NCBI GenBank assembly: GCA_948439995.1
Contig: CAOJNP010000009.1
Location: 1 to 35,941, forward strand
Origin: an uncultured Erysipelotrichaceae bacterium
Lineage (GTDB): Bacteria; Bacillota_I; Bacilli_A; RF39; UBA660
Reading direction: 5' to 3'
Length of the DNA: 35,941 nucleotides
Shown here: positions 9,234 through 16,805 of the stretch, one piece after another
How the letters are laid out: each line of letters begins with the position of its first letter
How positions within the stretch are numbered: the first letter of the stretch is position 1
Notes under the pieces: model-generated
What the model was told of the DNA's origin: nothing
Database searches by the model: none
Seen by the model: the letters and a program-made list of their open reading frames with translations, nothing else
Program-made: the position numbers and the translations under genes

Positions 9234-9688
9234 GCTTTAATTTCTACAGTATAAGAACCATTTGGACTTTCAATTTCAATTTTTTCGCCCACTTTTTTTC
9301 CTAATACTGCTTTTCCAAATGGAGACTCATTCGAAATTTTATTTTCCAAAGGATCGGCTTCTAAAGAACCAACGATTTTATAAACTTCCTGTTCTCCATC
9401 ATCATATAAAATGGTAACAGTGGAACCAACATTAACGATATCTGTTGCTTTTTGTTCTGCAATTACACAATGTTCTAGTTTATATTCTAATTCTTTAATT
9501 CGTCCTTCAATTTTAGCTTGTGCATCTCTGGCAGCATCATAATCAGAATTTTCAGATAAATCTCCTTGCGCTCTCGCTTCTTTTAATTCTTTAATCACTT
9601 GAGGTCTTGTTACTGTTTTTAATTCATTTAATTCCGTTTCTAATTCTAAGTAACCTTCTGAAGTTAACATTATTTTTTCTTGTTCCAT
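9224..9688 (-). CDS. greA: Transcription elongation factor GreA
   Basis: Rescues backtracked RNA polymerase by stimulating transcript cleavage through its secondary channel. It shows the N-terminal coiled coil with the acidic tip GDLSENSDYDAA (about 39-50) and the C-terminal FKBP-like domain (ESPFGKAVLGKKVGEKIEIESP). I choose the ATG at 9688 (154 aa): the GTG three codons upstream lies only 2 nt after AGG. In B. subtilis greA follows udk and trhP2; here a glycosyltransferase gene stands where udk would be. Confidence 0.96.
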   Translation of the reverse strand: MEQEKIMLTSEGYLELETELNELKTVTRPQVIKELKEARAQGDLSENSDYDAARDAQAKIEGRIKELEYKLEHCVIAEQKATDIVNVGSTVTILYDDGEQEVYKIVGSLEADPLENKISNESPFGKAVLGKKVGEKIEIESPNGSYTVEIKALA

Positions 9689-9718
9689 TTTTTTCACATC
9701 CTAAAAAACATCTTTTTA

Positions 9719-9747
9719 AGGATACTACACTTATACTTGTTTGTCAA
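9719..9747 (-). promoter_or_regulatory. Predicted promoter of greA
   Basis: TTGACA (9742-9747), 17-nt spacer, TATCCT (9719-9724). The -35 is perfect and the -10 weak. It separates greA from the upstream membrane glycosyltransferase. Confidence 0.55.
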
Positions 9748-9804
9748 ACATTTTTGATGTATACTCCTGCCCCATTATTCTACGCAGAAATGAAAAAAAG
9801 TTTC

Positions 9805-10980
9805 CTATTTTTGATTCAAATCTTCAATTACTTTTTTTGTAGAGATTCCAAGTAGGAATAATTCTGGAATCGCAATCCAAAAGTAATTTACATGAAAAGG
9901 ATCATGATATAAAAAATATGTGTATGTAATTAATGAATTTAGAATTAACATGCCAAAAACTAATCCATATTTTCGGTAACATAGGTAATATAAAACTCCT
10001 AATATTTCTCCTACAAAAAGATATCTTTCATGCATTGCAGGCATAAAGTAAGTTATGATAATAATAAGCCATGTTCCCAAAAGAAGTTTCTTTTCTAAAT
10101 TTAATTTTATTTTTTTGTTCCATAAGTAAAATAAGAGGAAAGCACAAATAGAAATGGTAAACAAAATTCCAGCTTTGGTAAAAATAGATGAATCAACTTG
10201 TAATATTTGATAAATATTAATGAAATTTCTAGTTAAGATATCACTTTGCGCTGATGATTGATGAAAGTAAATAGTCATACAATCTAGAAATGGTTTTCCC
10301 ATTATCATAGCTGGTAGACACATCATTATATTTACAATTGGTATCATTAAAAAATGGAAGAAAGAGAATTTTCTTTCTAAAAAATATAAAATAATATAGA
10401 AAGGTAAAATAAAGATAAATTGTAATTTAAAAGCAAATGATATTCCTAAGAGAATAAAAGAAATGGTAGGTTTGTCTTGGAAAAGATAATTTAAAGATAA
10501 TAATATAAAACTAGCATAAATGGCGTCGCATTGCCCCCAGCATGAACCATTTAAAATAACTTGTGGTAAGAATAATACAGTCAAGTATGCAAGTATGGCA
10601 TACCATTTTTGATTTTTCTTTCCTTGCATTACTGTACAAACTAGTAAATAAGCAGAAAAAGCAAGTAATAAATCTCCTAGTATTGATACCATTTTAATGG
10701 AATATAAAGGATCAATTGGCAAATAAGTAAGAAAGGCCAGAATCGTCATATAAGGAACATTGTAATCTCCAGGATAATTTGCTAAAGCAGAAAACCCTCC
10801 ATTTAATTTTAGTTCATCAAACCAAGGTCTTAAAAAGACTTGAAAGTCTCCAGATTCTTTTGGAAAAAGACAGAATCGAATGACCAAGGCTGCTCCTGTA
10901 AAAAAAAGTAAAAAGAATATTATTTGATGCGACTCGATAAAATCTAATACTTTGTTTTCTATTGTTTTTATTTTTTTCAT
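9805..10980 (-). CDS. Gpi18-like membrane mannosyltransferase family protein (GT-C fold)
   Basis: Polytopic membrane protein, 391 aa from the ATG at 10980, which has AAAGGAG eight nt upstream; a GTG three codons earlier is too close to that site. It has about ten hydrophobic segments. Hallmarks of the Gpi18-like family (COG5542-type) are the extracytoplasmic loop GDFQVFLRPWFDEL, WGQCDAIYASF, and HERYLF near the end. Such enzymes use lipid-linked sugars to glycosylate on the outer face of the membrane; the donor and acceptor here are unknown. It lies between greA and the trhP/mltG operon where B. subtilis has udk, 62 nt beyond the trhP2 stop. Confidence 0.75.
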   Translation of the reverse strand: MKKIKTIENKVLDFIESHQIIFFLLFFTGAALVIRFCLFPKESGDFQVFLRPWFDELKLNGGFSALANYPGDYNVPYMTILAFLTYLPIDPLYSIKMVSILGDLLLAFSAYLLVCTVMQGKKNQKWYAILAYLTVLFLPQVILNGSCWGQCDAIYASFILLSLNYLFQDKPTISFILLGISFAFKLQFIFILPFYIILYFLERKFSFFHFLMIPIVNIMMCLPAMIMGKPFLDCMTIYFHQSSAQSDILTRNFINIYQILQVDSSIFTKAGILFTISICAFLLFYLWNKKIKLNLEKKLLLGTWLIIIITYFMPAMHERYLFVGEILGVLYYLCYRKYGLVFGMLILNSLITYTYFLYHDPFHVNYFWIAIPELFLLGISTKKVIEDLNQK

Positions 10981-11042
10981 AAAACTCACTCCTTTCCATT
11001 TATTATAAATTGAATTTTTTCTTTTGACAACTGATCTTTTCT

Positions 11043-12239
11043 TTAAAAATCTTGAATATCAAATTGTTTGATTCTCATCATATCAAATTTTTCTAATTTT
11101 ATTGAGATGGGAATTTTTACTAACATTCCTGGATGATTGGCAACTTCAATTAATTCATTTTCTTCATTGTAAAAGTCTTGTAATGTAATAGTAAATTGTT
11201 CCATATGAGGACCAAAAAACTCTACGATATCACCTTTGTGAAAAATATTTCTTTCTTCTATGATTACTAGTCTATTTTTTTCATCGTAATCCATTACTAA
11301 TCCAAGAAAATCTTGATTGGAAATTTCGTCTCTTCCTAAGAAATACTGTTCTTTTTCGGTAGGAAGTTTAGTAAAAAACTGTGGTGTAGATTCTCGATTT
11401 GCACAACGATTTAAAATAGCCAATGAATAATTAGCAAGTGATGTGGTTAACCTTTTTTTTTCTATGGCATCGATTAATCGTCGATACGTTAAAATCACTG
11501 TTGCAATATAATAAATTCCTCTCATTCTTCCTTCAACTTTAAAGGAATTCACACCTATTTCAATCATTTCTTGGATGTGAGGAATTAAATTTAAGTCTTT
11601 GCTTGTCATAGAAAAAGGATGTATTGATAATTCTGATTGAAAAAGCCAACGACAAACTTGAGCACATCCACCTCGATTGGCATCGCGGTTGGTACAATAA
11701 TTTGATAAAACACATCTACCGCTGATAGAGGTGCACATTGCACCATGAATAAAGCATTCTAATTCTAATCCAGTTCTTTTTTTGATTGCTCTAATGTCTT
11801 CTTTATTTGCTTCTCTTGCTAATACAATTCTTGTTACTCCCAAATTTTTATAAAATAATGCTGCTCCTTCATTTAACACACTACTTTGTGTAGATAAGTG
11901 AAGTTCGTAAGTGACTCCCAGTCTCTTAGCAGTTGTTAAAACAATGATATCACTGGCAATAATCGCATCAATCTTAATTTCATCTAATGCTTTTAAATAC
12001 TCTTCTAATCCATTTAAATTGCTTTCATGAAATACAATATTTACGGTGACATAAATTTTTTTTTGCAGTGCATGAGCATATTCTACTGCTTCTTTCATTT
12101 CATTTAAAGAAAAGTTTTTGGCGTTTGCTCTTAAACTATAATTTCTTCCCCCAATATAGACAGCATCTGCGCCATATAAATAGGCAATTTTTAATTTTTC
12201 AAAATCACCTGCTGGAGCTAATAATTCTATTTTATTCAT
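11043..12239 (-). CDS. trhP2: tRNA hydroxylation protein TrhP2 (peptidase U32 family, YrrO-like)
   Basis: Peptidase-U32-family protein that, with TrhP1, makes 5-hydroxyuridine at tRNA wobble position 34. The N-terminal ELLAPAGDFEKLK and the U32 signature ELECFIHGAMCTSISGRC are present, followed by CTNRDANRGGCAQVC; these cysteines are the expected iron-sulfur ligands. The start is the ATG at 12239, with AAGGAGG six nt upstream; the frame is open two codons further. It overlaps the trhP1 stop by 8 nt, which indicates translational coupling. The hydroxyl donor in this pathway is thought to be prephenate. Confidence 0.88.
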   Translation of the reverse strand: MNKIELLAPAGDFEKLKIAYLYGADAVYIGGRNYSLRANAKNFSLNEMKEAVEYAHALQKKIYVTVNIVFHESNLNGLEEYLKALDEIKIDAIIASDIIVLTTAKRLGVTYELHLSTQSSVLNEGAALFYKNLGVTRIVLAREANKEDIRAIKKRTGLELECFIHGAMCTSISGRCVLSNYCTNRDANRGGCAQVCRWLFQSELSIHPFSMTSKDLNLIPHIQEMIEIGVNSFKVEGRMRGIYYIATVILTYRRLIDAIEKKRLTTSLANYSLAILNRCANRESTPQFFTKLPTEKEQYFLGRDEISNQDFLGLVMDYDEKNRLVIIEERNIFHKGDIVEFFGPHMEQFTITLQDFYNEENELIEVANHPGMLVKIPISIKLEKFDMMRIKQFDIQDF

Positions 12240-13044
12240 GATCATCCTCCTTCAAGCGATAAATGGTTTTGGTATTTAAAAATCCTTGATCTTCTTTTTC
12301 AAAATCACGTTTATTTTCATTTAATAAGTCTTGTATTAATTTCTTTTGCTCGTGTTCTTCTAAAAAAAGAGGATTGATTAAATAAAATAATATTTTTTCA
12401 TCATTGAAATTACTTTGCCCATTCATATATTTACCATGATATAAAATCGTTCCATATTCATTTTCCACAGCAATAAACTCTTTTTTGGTTCCTTCTTCTT
12501 TTAATGTAACCATTTTTTTCTCTGGTAATGCAAATTCATGTGCAAAATTGGTAAGTAATGTTCTTCTTGAATACATTCCAGGGATTAAACCATATAAATA
12601 ATAAACAAGTGGCTTTGTTGTTTTACTTAAAATAAAATCAATTTCTTCTTTTGTGATATCGGTTCCAATTACAATACTATCCACATAGTTTAGGTTTTCA
12701 TTGATGCTTCTTACGTTGGTAGCAAAATGTGTTTGAAATAGTATCAGAGTTTGAGTTAGTTTTAATTCTTTTGCAATCGTAATAACTCCAAAGTCTTCAA
12801 AAACAATTCCTTTGATTTCTTTTTTTAAATTTTTTAATGTTTTTTTCAGTTGTTCATATGCTTTTTGATCTAAGATACGATTTATATATAAGTATCCTTC
12901 TTTTATTTGTGATAAGGAAAAGGTATTGATAAATCCAACGGAAAAGTCAGAAAGTGGAAAAAGAAAGTTAGTAATCCTAGCTTTCTTGTATTCTTCTATT
13001 TGTTCTAAGTCATGGATTATGACGAGAAATTTATCGGGATTCAT
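12232..13044 (-). CDS. trhP1: tRNA hydroxylation protein TrhP1 (peptidase U32 family, YrrN-like)
   Basis: Smaller partner of TrhP2 in making 5-hydroxyuridine at the tRNA wobble base. The 270 residues keep the U32 TIM-barrel style: FEDFGVITIAKEL, LFQTHFATN, and VYYLYGLIPGMYSRR, but lack the cysteine-rich signature of TrhP2. Its start ATG overlaps the trmR stop as ATGA (13041-13044), and its own stop overlaps the trhP2 start. The assignment rests on position and on similarity to YrrN; the sequence alone is less conserved. Confidence 0.8.
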   Translation of the reverse strand: MNPDKFLVIIHDLEQIEEYKKARITNFLFPLSDFSVGFINTFSLSQIKEGYLYINRILDQKAYEQLKKTLKNLKKEIKGIVFEDFGVITIAKELKLTQTLILFQTHFATNVRSINENLNYVDSIVIGTDITKEEIDFILSKTTKPLVYYLYGLIPGMYSRRTLLTNFAHEFALPEKKMVTLKEEGTKKEFIAVENEYGTILYHGKYMNGQSNFNDEKILFYLINPLFLEEHEQKKLIQDLLNENKRDFEKEDQGFLNTKTIYRLKEDDHE

Positions 13045-13628
13045 TTTCTTCTTATACTGAAAGAAAGTCCATCTCCAAGATCATAAAACTTGGTTTCAAA
13101 TTCTTCATTTTCCTTTAAAAATTCAATATAATTTTCTATTTTTCCAACTAAACCTTTTAGATTTTTGCTTTCAATGTTTTCACTATTTCCAACATAACCA
13201 TGAAATTTAATGTTATCGGTTACAATGACTCCATCAGAAGCTAAAAAGTGTTTGAATTTTTCAAAAAATTTTGTGTATTGTCCTTTGGCAGCGTCGATTA
13301 ATATTAAATCGTAAGTGACATCACTTAAGTTTACTTCTAATGCATCTTGAAATACAACCGTTATTTCTTTTTCTAATCCTGCTTTTTTTACATTTTTTAA
13401 GCATTCCATATATCTAGTTTCATCGCGTTCAATTGTCGTAACTTTCGTTTCTAAATTACTAGAAGCCATTAAAATGGAAGAATAACCAATGGCACTTCCA
13501 ATTTCTAAAATATTTTTGACATTTTTCATTTTGATATATTTCATTAAAAAGGCTATGCTTTCTTTTTCCATAATGGGAATATTTTTCTCTTTGGCATAAC
13601 TCTCCATTTCAATTATTAATTCTTTCAT
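13041..13628 (-). CDS. trmR: tRNA 5-hydroxyuridine methyltransferase TrmR (YrrM-like O-methyltransferase)
   Basis: Class I SAM-dependent O-methyltransferase of 195 aa that converts 5-hydroxyuridine-34 to 5-methoxyuridine in tRNA. Motif I is NILEIGSAIGYSS (about 39-51), followed by the acidic TTIERDE strand, and LILIDAAKGQYTKFFE carries the metal-binding Asp of the family. A good AGGGTGAG site precedes the ATG. It sits 6 nt after mltG and overlaps trhP1, giving a complete hydroxylation plus methylation cassette in one operon. Confidence 0.88.
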   Translation of the reverse strand: MKELIIEMESYAKEKNIPIMEKESIAFLMKYIKMKNVKNILEIGSAIGYSSILMASSNLETKVTTIERDETRYMECLKNVKKAGLEKEITVVFQDALEVNLSDVTYDLILIDAAKGQYTKFFEKFKHFLASDGVIVTDNIKFHGYVGNSENIESKNLKGLVGKIENYIEFLKENEEFETKFYDLGDGLSFSIRRK

Positions 13629-13634
13629 TAAAAC

Positions 13635-14681
13635 TCACCCTATTTCTTTTTGTATTGCTATATGCTCTTCATAAGTATGTGTAAAATATACAATACCTGT
13701 TTTAACATCAGCAAAGAAGTAAACATAGTCGGTATCCGTTGGATGCAATGTCGCGTTTATACTCATCAAAGAAGGATTACAAATTGGTCCAACTGGTAAT
13801 TTTCCAGCCATACTGCTATTGCTCTCACTAGTATTATATGGATTTACTGTTTTTAAATCCGTTAAAGTTAATCCTGTTCCCATATCTTTTTTGACAGCAT
13901 AATAAGTGGTTACGTCCATACCTAGACCTTTTCCCATTTCTAATCTTTTATATATTACTTGGCTAACTGTATTTCGATCATTTTCACTTACTGCTTCTAA
14001 TTCAATGATCGAAGCCATGGATAATAGTTCATGTACAGAATAATTACTATTTTGTATTTCTTCTTTTAATGGGTCTAATTTATTTTCTGTATGATTTAAT
14101 ATTTTTTCTATAATTTCACTTGCTGTATTATTTTTTAAAAATGTATAAGTGTCTGGAAATAAGTAGCCTTCTAGAGGATAATATAGTTCTGAATTCAAAA
14201 TGGATTCATCTAAAAACCAATATTTTTTAATTAAAGTATTTAGATATTCTTGATCTTGCATTTTTTCTAATATTTCTTCTTCTGTAACATCTAATTTTTC
14301 ACTAATATTTTTAATATATTCTTTTAGTCTTCTTCCTTCAATCAACGTAATGGAATAAGAATCATTTTTCACTTTACCTTGATTCATGATTTCCATCATT
14401 TCTTTTGGAGACATATTTTTTGTAAATTCATAAGTCCCTGCTTGTAGGTTTAAATGATGAAAAAATAAATATATTTTTAAAGCAGTTGCACTTTTAATGT
14501 ATCCTTTCTTTTTTAAATCATTGGCAATTTCTATTTTACTAGTTTTAGGATTTACTTGATAAGTAATTACTTCATTGGAAGAACTTATTGGGGATAATCC
14601 ATAAAAATAAAATCCAAAAAAGAAAAGGATAAAAAGAATTAAAATGAAAATGATCCATACACTTTTTTTTACTTTACGCAT
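13635..14681 (-). CDS. mltG: Endolytic murein transglycosylase MltG (YceG-like)
   Basis: Cleaves nascent peptidoglycan strands at the outer face of the membrane and so sets glycan chain length. The 348-aa protein has a short basic N-terminus, one membrane span (about 8-28), a LysM-like region and the YceG domain with ASIIELEA, where E227 is the predicted catalytic Glu, then GLGMDVTTYYA and the typical PYNTSESN / LPVGPICNP ending. The start is the ATG at 14681, which overlaps the yrzB stop; a TTG eight codons earlier lacks a proper ribosome site. Confidence 0.93.
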   Translation of the reverse strand: MRKVKKSVWIIFILILFILFFFGFYFYGLSPISSSNEVITYQVNPKTSKIEIANDLKKKGYIKSATALKIYLFFHHLNLQAGTYEFTKNMSPKEMMEIMNQGKVKNDSYSITLIEGRRLKEYIKNISEKLDVTEEEILEKMQDQEYLNTLIKKYWFLDESILNSELYYPLEGYLFPDTYTFLKNNTASEIIEKILNHTENKLDPLKEEIQNSNYSVHELLSMASIIELEAVSENDRNTVSQVIYKRLEMGKGLGMDVTTYYAVKKDMGTGLTLTDLKTVNPYNTSESNSSMAGKLPVGPICNPSLMSINATLHPTDTDYVYFFADVKTGIVYFTHTYEEHIAIQKEIG

Positions 14682-14967
14682 CGTTTTTTTCTTCCTTACT
14701 TTCAATTAATTTATTTAAAATCGCATCAATGGTATTCCATTCTTCTTCTGTTGTGATTGGAATTAAGTTTTTATTTGATCCACTTGGATCATAAGAATAG
14801 GCATAAGTTTTCCATGCTCCACTTTCATCTGTTGTATAATCTGTAAAAACAAGATAACTTTTTTTCGTTTGATCCGAATCAAAAGTGCATATCACTTCTG
14901 CTTCGATTTCTTCACCTTTTTCATTTTTTAATATGATCACACTATTATTATTTTTCAAGTCGTCCAT
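14674..14967 (-). CDS. yrzB: DUF1292 protein (YrzB-like)
   Basis: Small acidic 97-aa protein with the DUF1292 pattern: a beta-rich core (VIILKNEKGEEIEAEVICTF, YLVFTDYTTD, WKTYAYSYDP) and a C-terminal helix after ITTEEEWNTI. The biochemical role is unknown. It overlaps ruvX by 20 nt upstream and mltG by 8 nt downstream, in the same order as in B. subtilis. Confidence 0.88.
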   Translation of the reverse strand: MDDLKNNNSVIILKNEKGEEIEAEVICTFDSDQTKKSYLVFTDYTTDESGAWKTYAYSYDPSGSNKNLIPITTEEEWNTIDAILNKLIESKEEKNDA

Positions 14968-15388
14968 TTTGAATCCTTCTTTCTTCTAAATAGGTATCTA
15001 AAATAATCGCAGCTGCGACATTATCCACCACTTTTTTTCTTTTTTTTCTTTTCATATCAGTACTAATTAAAATATTTTCTGCTTCTTTACTAGATAATCT
15101 TTCATCCACTAAATGAATCGGAAGTGCAAAATGATTAGCTAATATTTTTTCAAATTGTTTCGAACGTTCGGTTGCAAATCCACAGGAATTATCCATATTT
15201 TTTGGAAGACCTAATACAAAATCGGTGATTTGTTTTTCTGTTACAATGTGAGCTAATTCTTCTATTACAGTTTCATATTGTTCTTCTAAAAAGCGAATTG
15301 TTTTATAAGGAGTTGCTACTAAATTCGTTTTATCACTTATTGCAATTCCTAATGTTTTTGTTCCTAAATCTAATCCGAGAAATCGCAT
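14948..15388 (-). CDS. ruvX: Pre-16S rRNA nuclease / Holliday-junction resolvase-like YqgF family
   Basis: RNase H-fold nuclease of 146 aa implicated in 16S rRNA 5' maturation and proposed as a resolvase. Visible motifs are FLGLDLGTKTLG with the first catalytic Asp (D7), VLGLPKNMD, HLVDERLSS, and VDNVAAAIILDTYL with the last catalytic Asp. It overlaps ireB by 19 nt and yrzB by 20 nt. The ribosome site is weak, which fits translational coupling to ireB. Confidence 0.93.
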   Translation of the reverse strand: MRFLGLDLGTKTLGIAISDKTNLVATPYKTIRFLEEQYETVIEELAHIVTEKQITDFVLGLPKNMDNSCGFATERSKQFEKILANHFALPIHLVDERLSSKEAENILISTDMKRKKRKKVVDNVAAAIILDTYLEERRIQNGRLEK

Positions 15389-15630
15389 GCTTTGAAACTT
15401 TCTTTTAATAAGTATTCCAATATGTCAGCTCGTTCTATTTCTAATATTTTTTCTCTGGCATTTTGATAATTAGAAATATAACTAGCATCTCCACTCATTA
15501 AATATCCAATTAATTGATTCATGGGATTGTATCCTTTTTGTTCTAAACTTTGATAAATCTCACTTAATGTCCTTTTTATATTTTCTTTTTTTATGACAGA
15601 AAGATTAAATAAACTTGTTTCTTCAGTCAT
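15370..15630 (-). CDS. ireB: IreB family regulatory phosphoprotein (UPF0297, YrzL)
   Basis: An 86-aa UPF0297 protein; in Enterococcus the homologue is phosphorylated by the PASTA kinase IreK on N-terminal threonines and affects cephalosporin resistance. Signature KGYNPMNQLIGYLMSGDASYISNYQNAR (middle, shown in two overlapping parts as KGYNPMNQLIGYL and SGDASYISNYQNAR) is clear. Threonines T2 and T5 in MTEETSLF are the candidate phosphosites. The N-terminal region departs from the usual TMRFNF. First gene of the ireB-ruvX-yrzB-mltG-trmR-trhP1-trhP2 operon, with a GAGGTG site. Confidence 0.92.
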   Translation of the reverse strand: MTEETSLFNLSVIKKENIKRTLSEIYQSLEQKGYNPMNQLIGYLMSGDASYISNYQNAREKILEIERADILEYLLKESFKACDFSD

Positions 15631-15656
15631 ATTTCACCTCGCTTAGATCCAGCAAT

Positions 15657-15685
15657 ATTTTATCAAACTATTCTATCCATTACAA
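15657..15685 (-). promoter_or_regulatory. Promoter of the ireB-trhP2 operon
   Basis: TTGTAA (15680-15685), 17-nt spacer, TAAAAT (15657-15662), about 27 nt upstream of ireB. Confidence 0.6.
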
Positions 15686-15993
15686 GTAAGTGATGAAATA
15701 TGATGCCTTTTTTCGACATTTTTCTTGTTTTAGATCTTTTAATATAATTTTTTTTATGACTTTTTTGCTTTTTTTGATCTTCCTAAATTTTCACCTTTTT
15801 ATCTAAATTGTTATTTTAAATCCTTGTTTCTCCTTTTATTAATCATAAATTGTTTTTTTATAAAATATACCAATCTTTTCTTTTAAATATTGATTCTACA
15901 ATTTCCTAACAATTGTTTTAATTTGATTCATAAACGAAAAAAGAATGTGAATCACACTATTTTATTTAAAATATTAAATCATTTTAAAAAAAT
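15686..15993. other. AT-rich intergenic region without a gene
   Basis: This part of the 415-nt gap between ireB and the plus-strand gene is very AT rich and has no convincing frame. Apart from the promoters at its two ends I see only a small dyad, TGTGA-A-TCACA (15946-15956), about 40 nt upstream of the plus-strand promoter. Confidence 0.5.
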
Positions 15994-16022
15994 TTGCTTT
16001 TTTTAGATTATAACACTATAAT
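15994..16022 (+). promoter_or_regulatory. Promoter of the plus-strand unknown gene
   Basis: TTGCTT (15994-15999) and TATAAT (16017-16022) with a 17-nt spacer; an AGAGGAAA ribosome site and the ATG at 16046 follow. Confidence 0.75.
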
Positions 16023-16045
16023 ATCATTTTAAAAGAGGAAATATT

Positions 16046-16792
16046 ATGAATAGAATTCATTTATCAGAAACAATCTTTCAATTATATTTTTTATTTGATT
16101 TCGAAGATTCAAATGAATTTATTATTTGGCAATTTATGGATTATTTTCAATGTCATGATCTTGATATTCCAGATTTAACTGTAAGTGAAATGTATTTATC
16201 ACAAAATTCATTATTAAAATCTTTTTTACAACATGACCTATTCTATGTCGTTATATATAAAATTCATAAAATACAAGAATGCTTGAGTTTAAGTGGTTTA
16301 AAAAATCATATTTTAAATACTTATGTAGACTCTTGTAACGATATTTTAAATCAATTATTAACGTATTTATATCACGTGAAGATTTATGCGGTGTTTTCTA
16401 ACTCTACAATTCAAGAATACTTAAAAACTCATTCTTTTCTTTCTTACATATTGGATAGCGAATTTTTACCTCTTGACTTGATTTTAATTACCAACGAAAA
16501 TGAAACTATTTCTCTTTTTCCTACTTCACGCACTTCTATGGATCTAATCGATTCCAAGAAAAAAAACTCTTTTTTAATTCGCGATCGGGCAAGAACAAAG
16601 TGTCACAACGTTTGTCAACCAATGCATCATAAAATGTTGATGCATTTAAAACAAGAAATAGATGAATGGGATATTGTTCAATATCCTTTTGCCAAAATAT
16701 ATCAAAGAAATTTTTATGAAATTTATGCTTCACTAATCAAGTCAATAAATATAAAAAGTAAGATTCGCAAAAAAGCAAAACTTACTTTATAA
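16046..16792 (+). CDS. Hypothetical protein, 248 aa, with CxxxC-HH cluster
   Basis: I do not recognise this family. It is soluble, aromatic and Ile/Leu rich, with alternating helical stretches and no signal peptide. Near the C-terminus (about 178-203) a basic segment RDRARTKCHNVCQPMHHKML carries a Cys/His cluster (C-x3-C-x3-HH) that could bind metal or nucleic acid, followed by a helix and a basic Lys-rich tail (KSKIRKKAKL). It has its own good promoter and ribosome site, so it is a real gene despite lying on the opposite strand to all neighbours. It splits alaS from ireB, which are adjacent in B. subtilis, and it converges on alaS with only 13 nt between stops. Confidence 0.72.
   Translation: MNRIHLSETIFQLYFLFDFEDSNEFIIWQFMDYFQCHDLDIPDLTVSEMYLSQNSLLKSFLQHDLFYVVIYKIHKIQECLSLSGLKNHILNTYVDSCNDILNQLLTYLYHVKIYAVFSNSTIQEYLKTHSFLSYILDSEFLPLDLILITNENETISLFPTSRTSMDLIDSKKKNSFLIRDRARTKCHNVCQPMHHKMLMHLKQEIDEWDIVQYPFAKIYQRNFYEIYASLIKSINIKSKIRKKAKLTL
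16755..16790. terminator. Possible bidirectional terminator between the plus-strand gene and alaS
   Basis: The 8-bp stem AAAGTAAG/CTTACTTT (16755-16762 with 16781-16788) lies in the last codons of the plus-strand gene. On the minus strand the 3' arm is followed by a short T-rich stretch. The 18-nt loop makes it a weak candidate. Confidence 0.35.
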
Positions 16793-16805
16793 TTATGAAA
16801 AAAAT

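Noticed and set aside
15946-15956. CRP-type operator TGTGA-A-TCACA
   Set aside because: The arms resemble a CRP half-site but the spacing is 1 nt and not 6, so it is noted only as a small dyad.
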